DNA of 60,229 nucleotides from the NCBI GenBank assembly GCA_020631395.1, contig JAHDHI010000023.1:1-60229 (forward strand). The letters are read 5' to 3'. Both the position numbers and the translations under genes were made by a program. The notes below the pieces were generated by a model. That model did not search any database. It saw only the letters and a list, made by a program, of their open reading frames with translations, and was not told the origin of the DNA. Positions 26,769-35,637 of this stretch are shown in pieces (within the stretch, counting starts at the first letter, position 1; every line of letters starts with the position of its first letter). The DNA comes from Bizionia sp. (GTDB taxonomy: Bacteria; Bacteroidota; Bacteroidia; Flavobacteriales; Flavobacteriaceae).

Positions 26769-27350
26769 TTAGTCGATTTCTGGAGATTGAAAGGTGTAAA
26801 TCTTGCGGGGAGTCACACAATAATCCAAAGAGACGTCATTTTCAAAAATATCTTCAATTTTGGTTTCTGCCTCAAAAAAGGACACCCCTATTTTAATGGT
26901 CTCAGGTTTGCATTTCGAAAGAAATCCATCATAGAATCCTTTGCCGTAGCCTACACGGTTTCCATTGATGTCGAATGCTAAAAGTGGAACAAAGACGACA
27001 TCGATTTTGCTGTCATCGATTTCAATGCCATCCGTGGGCTCTGGGATGCCATAATCGTTTAGACGAATTGTTGTTGAATCGATCAATAAATAATTAGTCA
27101 GTTCCAGAGTTTCAAAATTGCTTTTGGAGATCACTATGTTCTTGTCTTTTCCTGAAAGAATGTTAAGGATATGGTCGGTGTTGATTTCTTTTTGGGTTTC
27201 TATGGAAAGAAAAAGATGGTAAAATGCATGTTCCCAGATGTCCATAGTTAGTAGCCTATTGGCTATGGCGATGCTTAACTCGTCTATGTTGCTGTCTGTT
27301 AGTTGTTTACGAAGTAATTTGTATTTTTTTCGTAATTCGTCCTTGGTCAT
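26769..27350 (-). CDS. 5-formyltetrahydrofolate cyclo-ligase (MTHFS)
   Basis: The protein has 193 residues: an N-terminal KDELRKKYKLLRKQL helix and the C-terminal signature GYGKGFYDGFL that holds the ATP and folate site. It converts 5-formyl-THF to 5,10-methenyl-THF with ATP. It is the last gene of the compact minus-strand unit behind the aspartoacylase-like gene, with 12 bp between them. Its link with that unit's peptide-ligase functions is unclear. Confidence 0.88.
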   Translation of the reverse strand: MTKDELRKKYKLLRKQLTDSNIDELSIAIANRLLTMDIWEHAFYHLFLSIETQKEINTDHILNILSGKDKNIVISKSNFETLELTNYLLIDSTTIRLNDYGIPEPTDGIEIDDSKIDVVFVPLLAFDINGNRVGYGKGFYDGFLSKCKPETIKIGVSFFEAETKIEDIFENDVSLDYCVTPRKIYTFQSPEID

Positions 27351-27362
27351 GAGTAATGGGAG

Positions 27363-28337
27363 TTAATGTGTTAGCTTGGTGGAAATGTGAAATAGTGCGT
27401 CTCCTTGGTAGACAATTGGAGATTCGTTTACATTTATGATGTAGCCTGGGTTGGAGGTTTTTACGAAGTGGTTGAATTTACCATATGGGTCTGTAATGTT
27501 GCCTATTACTTCTCCTTTGTTGACATAAGAGCCTATTGATATGGAAGGTTTGAACATTCCAGAAAACTTTGCACGAATCCATTTGCTTTCATCTATGAAA
27601 ATGGAGCTCTTTTTAGGCTTGGAAATTGTAAATTGCCTGCTCAGCATACCATAATGGCTTAAAATGCGTTTGGCACCATTAACACCAGTATTGGTGACAT
27701 TTGTGTCTATATGGAATGATTTCCCGCCTTCAAACAATAGAATTGGAATACCCATTTTGCTACAGATGCTTCTAAATGTCTTGTTTGTGTTTTTGGAATA
27801 TAAGATAAATGGAGCACCAAAGATTTCAGCTGCAATGTCAAAATCTTCGTTGCCTTTTTGAATTCTAATTTGAGGCGCATTGAAACGCAGTGCGCCACCA
27901 GTGTGAAAATCCAAGATGAAATCTGTATGAGGGACTATTTCGGTAATTAATTGATGTGCTACCCTGCTTGCCAAGGCACCAGTCTTGCTGCCAGGAAATA
28001 CACGATTTAAATCACGTCCATCTGGAAATTCCCGTTCCATGTTTATAAAACCAAAAATATTGAGTACCGGAATGCATATGGTAGTTCCTATTTTTGGCTT
28101 GTTGATTCCCTTGGCAATGATTTGTCTTACGATTTCTACACCATTGACCTCGTCTCCGTGGATGCCGGCAGTAAATAAAATGGTGGGACCGGGTTTTTTA
28201 GCACGTTCAATGATTACAGGAACATCTACAGGAGTACGCGTATGTAGTTTGGCTAGGTTGAAACTTAGCTCTTTGCTTTCTCCAGGTCTTATGTCTTCAC
28301 CTAAAATATGTAGAATGGATTCACTCTTGGTAGCCAT
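27363..28337 (-). CDS. Succinylglutamate desuccinylase/aspartoacylase family zinc deacylase
   Basis: The protein has 324 residues of the M14-like AstE/AspA group. Zinc ligands are His60 and Glu63 in GIHGDEVNG and His145 in LDFHTGG. The C-terminal third (about 235-320) is a beta barrel with IGSYVNKGEVIGNITDPYG, as in the long bacterial forms. It should hydrolyse an N-acyl amino acid or a peptide-like amide. It sits 1 bp after rimK and is translated in series with it, suggesting that it acts on a RimK-type product. Confidence 0.88.
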   Translation of the reverse strand: MATKSESILHILGEDIRPGESKELSFNLAKLHTRTPVDVPVIIERAKKPGPTILFTAGIHGDEVNGVEIVRQIIAKGINKPKIGTTICIPVLNIFGFINMEREFPDGRDLNRVFPGSKTGALASRVAHQLITEIVPHTDFILDFHTGGALRFNAPQIRIQKGNEDFDIAAEIFGAPFILYSKNTNKTFRSICSKMGIPILLFEGGKSFHIDTNVTNTGVNGAKRILSHYGMLSRQFTISKPKKSSIFIDESKWIRAKFSGMFKPSISIGSYVNKGEVIGNITDPYGKFNHFVKTSNPGYIINVNESPIVYQGDALFHISTKLTH

Positions 28338-28338
28338 C

Positions 28339-29214
28339 TTATCTAGTATTTTTTTCTATGAACGCGATGATGCTTTTTGCTATGTTTCTACCAGTCGCAT
28401 TTTCGATGCCTTCCAATCCAGGGGTGGAATTTACTTCCAACAATAAGGGGCCTCTGGCAGACTGTAACATGTCTACGCCACAAACTGGTAGTTTCAAAGC
28501 CTTGGAAGCTTGTATGGCAAGCTTTAATTCGTCGTGGTTCAATTTAATTATGTTTGCAGTGCCTCCACGATGCAAGTTGGAACGAAACTCACCATCTTTC
28601 CCTTGTCGTTTCATGGCTCCAACCACTTGGCCATCTACAATGAGTGCTCGCAAATCTGCACCATTTGCTTCTTTTATGAATTCTTGGACGATTACTCTGG
28701 CTTGCAATCCATTGAAAGCTTCCAAAACAGACTCCGCCGCACTTCTTGTTTCAGCGAGAACGACTCCTAAACCTTGAGTTCCTTCCAATAATTTTATGAT
28801 CACTGGAGCACCTCCAACATAGTCTACTACTTCTTTTGCATCACGAGAATAGTTTGTGAATACTGTCTTTGGCATTCCAATTCCAGCTTTACTTAGGCGT
28901 TGTAGGCTTTTTAGCTTGTCTCGTGATCGCAATATGGCATCGGATGTCACTGTTGTAAAGACATTCATCATTTCAAATTGTCGTACTACGGCACAACCAT
29001 AAAAGGTAACGGAAGCTCCAATTCTAGGGATTATGGCATCTACATAATTCAGATACCTATCCTTGTAATATATGGTGGGTTTTTCCTTTTCTATGATGAT
29101 GTCGCACTTCAAAGGATCGATGACTTCGATTTTGTGGCCTCGCTTCTCCCCTTCTTCTACTAGCCTATCCGTGGAATAAAGATGCGCATTTCTAGATAAT
29201 ATCACTATGTTCAT
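28339..29214 (-). CDS. rimK: RimK family alpha-L-glutamate ligase (ATP-grasp)
   Basis: The protein has 291 residues, the normal length of RimK. The preATP-grasp domain covers about 1-95. The ATP-grasp fold includes [15 protein letters not shown], the ATP lid [17 protein letters not shown], and the metal ligand motif [12 protein letters not shown]. RimK adds glutamates to the C-terminus of ribosomal protein S6 in E. coli, and homologues make other poly-amino-acid tags. It lies between the retropepsin-like gene (no gap) and the deacylase gene (1 bp). Confidence 0.9.
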   Translation of the reverse strand: MNIVILSRNAHLYSTDRLVEEGEKRGHKIEVIDPLKCDIIIEKEKPTIYYKDRYLNYVDAIIPRIGASVTFYGCAVVRQFEMMNVFTTVTSDAILRSRDKLKSLQRLSKAGIGMPKTVFTNYSRDAKEVVDYVGGAPVIIKLLEGTQGLGVVLAETRSAAESVLEAFNGLQARVIVQEFIKEANGADLRALIVDGQVVGAMKRQGKDGEFRSNLHRGGTANIIKLNHDELKLAIQASKALKLPVCGVDMLQSARGPLLLEVNSTPGLEGIENATGRNIAKSIIAFIEKNTR

Positions 29215-29637
29215 TTATGATGTCGCGTTGTATGATAGATCGTGCAAATCCACATCCACCATAAATTTATGTTTTAAAAATTGTCTTCCAATCAAAACTG
29301 GAAAGCGCATTTCTTCTCTTGTGCTTAAAGTTAAGTTAATCTTGTATACTTTGCCAAAAATAATGACCTCCGATTTTACTTTGTATCTGTTTTCCACAAA
29401 ACCATTGCTGCTCTTCACATTGGTAAGCGAGTAATTTTCAAAAGTTATTTGCTTTCCGCTGAAATTGGGATGTCCTTCACTGTAAAATGTGCATTTGAGG
29501 GTGCTGTTTTCCTCAATGATTTCCGAACAATGTATTGCAGAGGTGTATGCTCCCGTATCTATCTTGGCTTCTATGTTGAGCAAGTTCAGTTTCGGAAAGT
29601 CAATCCTATCTGTCCGACCAATGATTTTTTTAGTCAT
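29215..29637 (-). CDS. RimB-like retropepsin-type peptidase (PF05618)
   Basis: The protein has 140 residues. It carries the aspartic-protease motif KIDTGAYTSAIH with Asp27, and IGRQFLKHKFMVDVD near the end, which marks the family once called ATP-dependent zinc protease. It is best seen as a retropepsin-like single-domain protease that acts as a dimer. In Pseudomonas a relative, RimB, works with RimK on the S6 glutamate tail. Here it is the first gene of the operon, joined to rimK without a gap. Confidence 0.85.
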   Translation of the reverse strand: MTKKIIGRTDRIDFPKLNLLNIEAKIDTGAYTSAIHCSEIIEENSTLKCTFYSEGHPNFSGKQITFENYSLTNVKSSNGFVENRYKVKSEVIIFGKVYKINLTLSTREEMRFPVLIGRQFLKHKFMVDVDLHDLSYNATS

Positions 29638-29657
29638 CTGTTTTTTTTAAAGTGGCG

Positions 29658-29689
29658 CAATGTAATGAATAAAACAATTCGTTTTCAAT
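29658..29689 (-). promoter_or_regulatory. Putative promoter of the RimK-type operon
   Basis: On the minus strand ATTG (29689-29686), 21 bases and TACATTG (29664-29658) approximate the Bacteroidota consensus. The predicted start lies about 15 nt before the first gene. Confidence 0.3.
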
Positions 29690-29721
29690 AAAAAATTAAC
29701 GTTTAAAATGCATTCAATTTT

Positions 29722-29750
29722 CTTGTAGAACATTTTAAATATTACCTTTG
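29722..29750 (+). promoter_or_regulatory. Promoter of uvrC, predicted leaderless
   Basis: CTTG (29722-29725), 17 bases and TACCTTTG (29743-29750) fit the consensus. The -7 box ends only 5 bp before the ATG at 29756, so transcription should begin at or beside the first codon. Confidence 0.5.
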
Positions 29751-29755
29751 AATAA

Positions 29756-31558
29756 ATGAGCATACCGTCTTTAGACATACAACTTAAAACCTTGCCGAAT
29801 TCACCTGGAGTATATCAATATCTTGATGCTGAAGGTATCATTATATACGTAGGCAAAGCCAAGAATTTAAAAAAAAGGGTAAGTTCCTATTTTTCCAAGA
29901 CTCATGATAGCGGAAAGACTAGGGTCTTGGTGAGGAAAATAGTCAACATTAAACATATTGTCGTCGAAACGGAAACAGATGCACTACTACTTGAAAACAA
30001 TCTGATAAAAAAGCATAGGCCAAGGTACAATGTCCTACTAAAGGACGACAAGACCTATCCTTGGATTTGTATTAAAAAAGAAAGATTTCCAAGAATCTTC
30101 CCTACGCGTCGGGTAATAAAAGATGGAAGCGAGTATTTTGGGCCTTATACGAGTATGAAAACGGTCAAGACGTTGTTGGATTTGATAAAGGGACTTTATA
30201 AGTTGCGAACGTGCAACTACCATCTATCTCAAGAAAAAATTGAAAATGGAAAGTTCAAGGTATGTTTGGAGTACCATTTGGGAAATTGCAAAGGAGCTTG
30301 TGAAGGTTTGGAGACAGAGGAGAGCTATCATGACAACATAACTGCGATCAGACAGATCCTAAAAGGGAATTTCAAAGATTCCCTAGATCAGTTCAAACTA
30401 CAAATGAAGTCCTATGCAAAGGAAATGCTCTTTGAGGATGCCCAAAAGATAAAGGAAAAAATAGAAGTCTTGGAAAACTACCAAGCAAAATCCACCATTG
30501 TCAACCCCAAGATCAGCAATGTGGATGTGTTTTCCATAGTTAGCGATGAGAGCTATGGATACATCAACTTCCTTCAAATTTCCTATGGCTCGATAATACG
30601 ATCGCATACATTGGAAATCAAGAAGAAATTGGATGAAACAGACAAGCAATTGTTGGAACTCGCCATTATTGAGATTAGAGCAAGATTTAATTCCAATTCC
30701 AAAGAAATTTACGTACCTTTTAAGGTGGATATAGGCGAAGAGTTAAAAGTGTCGTTGCCACAATTGGGAGATAAAAAACATATTTTGGACCTGTCCATTC
30801 GGAATGCCAAGTACTACAGGATGGAGCGTTTCAAACAAGTGAAGATAACAGACCCAGATCGTCACGTCAAGCGGATAATGGCACAAATGAAAAGCGACTT
30901 GCGCCTAGGTGAAGAACCAAGACACATAGAATGTTTCGACAACTCAAACATTCAAGGGACAAATCCGGTTGCAGCCTGTGTGGTATTTAAAAACGGTAAA
31001 CCCAGTAAAAGGGACTATCGTCATTTCAACATAAAAACGGTGGTAGGACCAGATGATTTTGCTTCTATGGAAGAAGTCGTATTTAGACGGTACAAAAGAT
31101 TGGTGGAGGAAGAACAACCATTGCCACAACTCATTATAATAGATGGAGGGAAAGGACAATTGTCCTCTGCTTTGAAAAGCTTGGAAGCTTTGAATTTGAG
31201 AGGGAAGATTGCGATTATCGGAATTGCGAAACGTTTGGAAGAATTATTTTATCCAGACGATCCAATTCCCCTATATTTGGATAAAAAAAGCGAAACACTG
31301 AAAATAATTCAACAATTAAGAAACGAGGCGCATCGTTTTGGCATTGAACATCACAGAAACAGACGAAGCAAACAAGCATTGAACACGGAACTGGAAACGA
31401 TACCTGGAGTGGGGGAAAAGACCATCGTGGATCTACTAAAGCAATTTAAATCCGTAAAGCGTATTGCAAACGCGAAGCTAGACGAATTGGAGGCTGTTGT
31501 TGGTGTATCCAGAGCAGAAAAAATTTATAACCATTATCATAAAAACGAAATCAATTAA
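29756..31558 (+). CDS. uvrC: UvrABC system protein C
   Basis: The protein has 600 residues and is complete. The GIY-YIG 3' nuclease domain is at about 12-95 (PGVYQYLDAEGIIIYVGKAKN). The UVR motif that contacts UvrB is FEDAQKIKEKIEVLENY (about 223). The RNase H-like 5' nuclease domain contains HIECFDNSNIQGT and VVGPDDFASMEEVVFRRY, and the C-terminal helix-hairpin-helix pair starts at PGVGEKTIVDLL. It makes both incisions in nucleotide excision repair. The patatin gene begins at the very next base. Confidence 0.96.
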   Translation: MSIPSLDIQLKTLPNSPGVYQYLDAEGIIIYVGKAKNLKKRVSSYFSKTHDSGKTRVLVRKIVNIKHIVVETETDALLLENNLIKKHRPRYNVLLKDDKTYPWICIKKERFPRIFPTRRVIKDGSEYFGPYTSMKTVKTLLDLIKGLYKLRTCNYHLSQEKIENGKFKVCLEYHLGNCKGACEGLETEESYHDNITAIRQILKGNFKDSLDQFKLQMKSYAKEMLFEDAQKIKEKIEVLENYQAKSTIVNPKISNVDVFSIVSDESYGYINFLQISYGSIIRSHTLEIKKKLDETDKQLLELAIIEIRARFNSNSKEIYVPFKVDIGEELKVSLPQLGDKKHILDLSIRNAKYYRMERFKQVKITDPDRHVKRIMAQMKSDLRLGEEPRHIECFDNSNIQGTNPVAACVVFKNGKPSKRDYRHFNIKTVVGPDDFASMEEVVFRRYKRLVEEEQPLPQLIIIDGGKGQLSSALKSLEALNLRGKIAIIGIAKRLEELFYPDDPIPLYLDKKSETLKIIQQLRNEAHRFGIEHHRNRRSKQALNTELETIPGVGEKTIVDLLKQFKSVKRIANAKLDELEAVVGVSRAEKIYNHYHKNEIN

Positions 31559-33802
31559 ATGAGGCTAACAATTGTCGCTATTTTACTTGCTTTGGGATTA
31601 AACACAAATGTTGACGCTCAAAATGAAAACATACAGGAGCCCAAGGTAGGTTTGGTATTGAGTGGAGGAGGAGCAAAAGGCTTGGCACATATTGGAGCAT
31701 TGAAGGTGATAGATAGTTTGGGAGTACGTATCGATTATGTGGCAGGAACCAGCATGGGGGCCATAATAGGATCTCTATATGCTTCGGGATATTCAGGTAA
31801 ACAGATAGACTCCATATTCAAACGTGTGGATTTCGATGAGATATTGAGCGATTATACCCCTAGAGCATCAAAAACACTTTATGAAAGGGTAAATACCGAA
31901 AAATATGCCGTGTCATTGCCATTTGACAAATTTAAAGTAAAGCTGCCTTCAGCATTGTCTAGAGGTCAAAATACATTCAACATGCTGTCAAAATTGACAT
32001 TGCATGTTAATGATATAGAGCACTTCAGTGATTTGCCGATTCCGTTTTTTTGTATGGCTACCAACATCGAAACAGGACAACCTGTATTGTTGGACAAAGG
32101 GAGCTTGGCTCAAGCCGTAAAAGCCAGTGGAGCCTTTCCTTCGCTTTTTCAACCTGTTGTAATAGACAATCAATTGCTTATAGATGGAGGCGTAACCAAC
32201 AATTATCCCATTTATGAACTCAAGGAAAGGGGTGTAGACATTGTTATTGGTGTCGATGTGCAAGATGGTTTGTCCAATAGAATAGATCTATCCTCTGCAC
32301 CCGAAATATTGTTTCAGATCAACAATTTCAGGACGATCAACGACATGAAAACGAAATCGAAGAAAACGGACATCTACATAAAACCAGATATTTCCGATTA
32401 CAATGTGGTGTCTTTCGATTATGGAAAGCAAATTGTGAAGAATGGTGAAATAGCAGCAAAGTTAAAAACATCCAAATTGAAGGATCTGGCTTCAAGACAA
32501 ATTGGAAGAGAAAGGATTGATCACATTATAAGAACACCAGATAGCTTGCAGATAAACCAAGTGTATTTCGAGGGGTTGAAGAACTATACCATTTCATATG
32601 TCCTTGGAAAACTGAAATTGAGACCTTTTCAAAAAATAAGTTACGACCGATTCATAAGTGGAACAAACAACTTGATAGCGACCAACAACTTCGATAGTTT
32701 TTTATACAAGCTAATGCCTTCCAAGCATAATGGAGTAGAAGGTTACGATCTATACACGGAGTTAAGAGAAACGAAACAAACCACGGTTCTAAAATTCGGA
32801 CTGCACTATGACGGTCTATATAAGAGTGCCTTGCTTGCCAACATAACAAAAAAACAACTGTTGTTTAAAAATGATGTGGCATCACTGGATTTGATAGTAG
32901 GAGACAATGTCAGGTACAACTTTGATTACTACATAGACAAAGGATTCTATTGGAGTGTTGGATTGCGGTCACATTACAATGAATTCGACAAGAACATATC
33001 TGCTTCTGCGTTGTTAAGCCCAGAGCAACTGCTAACGGTAGGTGTAAATAAAATAGACACCAAGGTAACGGACATAACCAACCAAATATTCGTACAAACC
33101 CAATTTAGAAATGATGCGGCTCTAACTTTGGGCGCAGAGCATAAATTATTCAAAGTAACCACGGAGACTGTATTGTCTTCTGCCAACCAAACCAAGACGA
33201 CATTCGACAATAGCGATTATGTAAGTGTGTTTTCCAAGTTAATCTTCGACTCATATGACAATAAATACTTTCCAAAGGAAGGTGTTTACTTCAATGGGGA
33301 TTTTAAAATTTACCTATACTCTTCGGATTTCAACAACGATTTCGAGCAGTTTTCCACAATCAAGGCAGATTTGGGTTACGCCTATAGTTTTACTTCGAAA
33401 TTGAGTGCTAACGTATTGGGGGAAACTGGCTTGAAGATAAATGCGCAAAACAATTCTCATTTTGATTATGTGTTGGGAGGCTATGCCAATAACTTCATAA
33501 ATAATTACAAAACGTTTTACGGCTATGATTATTTGTCATTGCCAGCGAATAGTTTCTTGAAGGCAACCATAAATGTCGATTATGAAGTGGCTAAAAAGAA
33601 TCATATAATGCTATCTGCCAATTTTGCGAATGTAGAAGACGATTTGTTTCAAAGCACGGATTGGTTTTCTTTGCCGGATTATTCAGGATATGCAATTGGT
33701 TATGGCATGGAGACCTTTTTGGGGCCATTGGAAGCAAAATACACTTGGTCACCTGAAACAAAAGAAAACTACTGGTATTTTAATCTAGGGTTTTGGTTTT
33801 AA
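31559..33802 (+). CDS. Patatin-like phospholipase with POTRA and outer-membrane barrel
   Basis: The protein has 747 residues. After a signal peptide (about 1-20) comes a patatin domain: oxyanion GGGAKG (36-41), nucleophile GTSMG (Ser65) and catalytic Asp209 in DGGVTNNYP. A POTRA-like segment follows (about 320-385, INQVYFEGLKNYTISYVL), then about 350 residues of alternating strands ending in aromatic NLGFWF, as in BamA/TpsB-type barrels. This is the architecture of PlpD-like type Vd autotransporters. It would place a lipase at or outside the outer membrane. It is directly joined to uvrC. Confidence 0.88.
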   Translation: MRLTIVAILLALGLNTNVDAQNENIQEPKVGLVLSGGGAKGLAHIGALKVIDSLGVRIDYVAGTSMGAIIGSLYASGYSGKQIDSIFKRVDFDEILSDYTPRASKTLYERVNTEKYAVSLPFDKFKVKLPSALSRGQNTFNMLSKLTLHVNDIEHFSDLPIPFFCMATNIETGQPVLLDKGSLAQAVKASGAFPSLFQPVVIDNQLLIDGGVTNNYPIYELKERGVDIVIGVDVQDGLSNRIDLSSAPEILFQINNFRTINDMKTKSKKTDIYIKPDISDYNVVSFDYGKQIVKNGEIAAKLKTSKLKDLASRQIGRERIDHIIRTPDSLQINQVYFEGLKNYTISYVLGKLKLRPFQKISYDRFISGTNNLIATNNFDSFLYKLMPSKHNGVEGYDLYTELRETKQTTVLKFGLHYDGLYKSALLANITKKQLLFKNDVASLDLIVGDNVRYNFDYYIDKGFYWSVGLRSHYNEFDKNISASALLSPEQLLTVGVNKIDTKVTDITNQIFVQTQFRNDAALTLGAEHKLFKVTTETVLSSANQTKTTFDNSDYVSVFSKLIFDSYDNKYFPKEGVYFNGDFKIYLYSSDFNNDFEQFSTIKADLGYAYSFTSKLSANVLGETGLKINAQNNSHFDYVLGGYANNFINNYKTFYGYDYLSLPANSFLKATINVDYEVAKKNHIMLSANFANVEDDLFQSTDWFSLPDYSGYAIGYGMETFLGPLEAKYTWSPETKENYWYFNLGFWF

Positions 33803-33979
33803 AACACAAGTATCGCATTTTCATTTTATAAAATCCAAAAAAATCACGATATTTGTCTAGCAATGAATTACTACTGGCAAGACATATTGACTTTTTTAAA
33901 ATTTCTAATAAAGAGAAATCCAGAATGATTTTGATGTAATTACGATAAAACCATTGTTTAATTAGTAATACAAATCATT

Positions 33980-35137
33980 ATGCCATTTTATCATAAACTC
34001 GGGAAGATCCCACATAAAAGACACACACAATTTAGAAAGCAAGACGGTTCTCTATATTATGAGCAACTGTTTGGCACCATTGGTTTTGATGGTATGTCCA
34101 CGAATTCATACCATGAACAAAGACCAACACAAGTAAAGAAAATAAGAAAGCAATATGGTGTTGCACCAAAGATTGCGAAAAAAAACCATATCCAATCCTA
34201 TCGCTTCAGAGGGTTTCAAGTAAAGCCTGAAAATGATTATTTGGAAAGTAGAAAAGCTGTGCTTACAAATAGTGACTGTACTATTATTTTGGCAGCACCA
34301 AAGCAATCGACTACGGATTACTTCTATAAGAATTCTGATGCAGATGAGCTTATCTTCATACATAAGGGCTCAGGAAAATTAAGGACGCATCTTGGAAATC
34401 TGGATTTCAAATACGGAGATTATTTAGTAATCCCAAGAGGCATCATATACAAGATGGATTTTGACACAGAGGACAATCGTTTGTTCATAGTGGAGTCCCG
34501 AAGACCAATCTATACGCCAAAACGTTATAGGAATTGGTTTGGACAATTGTTGGAACATTCACCATTTTGTGAAAGAGATTTAAGACAACCATACGAGCTG
34601 GAAACAAACAATGAATCGGGAGATTTTTTAATGAAGGTCAAGAAGCAAGATGAGATCTTTGAAATGATCTATGCCTCTCACCCATTCGATGTCGTCGGTT
34701 ATGATGGCTACAATTATCCCTACGCTTTTTCAATTCACGATTTTGAACCCATAACAGGACGCATACACCAACCACCACCAGTGCATCAAACATTTGAAAC
34801 AGATGCATTCGTAGTGTGTAGTTTTGTACCTCGCTTGTATGATTATCACCCGCAAAGCATTCCAGCACCGTATAATCACAGCAACATAGATAGTGATGAG
34901 GTGTTGTATTACGTGGATGGTGACTTCATGAGCAGAAACGACATCGATGCCGGCCACATTTCCTTGCATCCAGCAGGAATACCGCACGGGCCGCATCCAG
35001 GAGCAACCGAAAGAAGCATTGGTCATACCGGGACAGAGGAGTTGGCCGTAATGGTGGATACGTTCAAGCCATTGATGGTAACGGAGGAAGCAATGAAAAT
35101 AGCAGACGAAGATTATTACAAATCTTGGTTGGAATAA
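33980..35137 (+). CDS. hmgA: Homogentisate 1,2-dioxygenase
   Basis: The protein has 385 residues of the bacterial short type. The C-terminal iron site is well kept: YNHSNIDSDEVLYYV (His and Glu region), GHISLHPAGIPHGPHPGATE and TEELAVMVDTFKP. It opens homogentisate to maleylacetoacetate in tyrosine breakdown. The pathway step before it, hppD, lies 500 bp downstream with only the CCC-motif gene between. Maleylacetoacetate isomerase and fumarylacetoacetase are not in the window. Confidence 0.93.
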   Translation: MPFYHKLGKIPHKRHTQFRKQDGSLYYEQLFGTIGFDGMSTNSYHEQRPTQVKKIRKQYGVAPKIAKKNHIQSYRFRGFQVKPENDYLESRKAVLTNSDCTIILAAPKQSTTDYFYKNSDADELIFIHKGSGKLRTHLGNLDFKYGDYLVIPRGIIYKMDFDTEDNRLFIVESRRPIYTPKRYRNWFGQLLEHSPFCERDLRQPYELETNNESGDFLMKVKKQDEIFEMIYASHPFDVVGYDGYNYPYAFSIHDFEPITGRIHQPPPVHQTFETDAFVVCSFVPRLYDYHPQSIPAPYNHSNIDSDEVLYYVDGDFMSRNDIDAGHISLHPAGIPHGPHPGATERSIGHTGTEELAVMVDTFKPLMVTEEAMKIADEDYYKSWLE

Positions 35138-35151
35138 GGAAGAAGTAACAA

Positions 35152-35619
35152 ATGAATCAAAATAATTTGCCTGCAGATCCCATTGCAATGGTTTTTGGAA
35201 TCATGGCAATATTAATAGGATTGGCAGGATGTTGTTGTTATGGCATCGTTGCCATAGTACCATTGATATTAAGTATAATTGGACTCTATTTGGCCAATAA
35301 GAGCATTAGGGAGTTCAATGAGAATCCTGAGGCTTTTTCACCACAAAGTAGGAGTAATGTAGGAACAGCCAAAGTGATAAACATCATAGCCATAGTTCTA
35401 AATGGCTTGGTTTTTCTACTTTTCATAGGCTTTTTGGTTGTTTATGGAACAATTTTCTCTGCAGCAATATTGGAAGGGATGCAAGACTCGAAGAATGAAG
35501 AACCCTATGAATGGGAGAGCGACTCAATTTATTTTGAAGAAGAAAACATAAAAACAATTGAAACAGACTCGATCTATATCGATTCTGTCGAATTAAAAGG
35601 AAAATCAAAGAACAATTAA
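35152..35619 (+). CDS. CCC motif membrane protein
   Basis: The protein has 155 residues with two hydrophobic segments (about 12-45 and 75-105). The first contains GLAGCCCYGIVAIVPLILSIIGLYLA, the triple-Cys motif that names this flavobacterial family (DUF4190-like). The tail (about 110-155) is acidic and cytosolic or periplasmic. Function is unknown. It sits in the same transcript as hmgA (14 bp) and hppD (18 bp), so it is co-expressed with tyrosine degradation, perhaps only by chance. Confidence 0.75.
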   Translation: MNQNNLPADPIAMVFGIMAILIGLAGCCCYGIVAIVPLILSIIGLYLANKSIREFNENPEAFSPQSRSNVGTAKVINIIAIVLNGLVFLLFIGFLVVYGTIFSAAILEGMQDSKNEEPYEWESDSIYFEEENIKTIETDSIYIDSVELKGKSKNN

Positions 35620-35637
35620 CTTGGAAAATTGGAAGTT

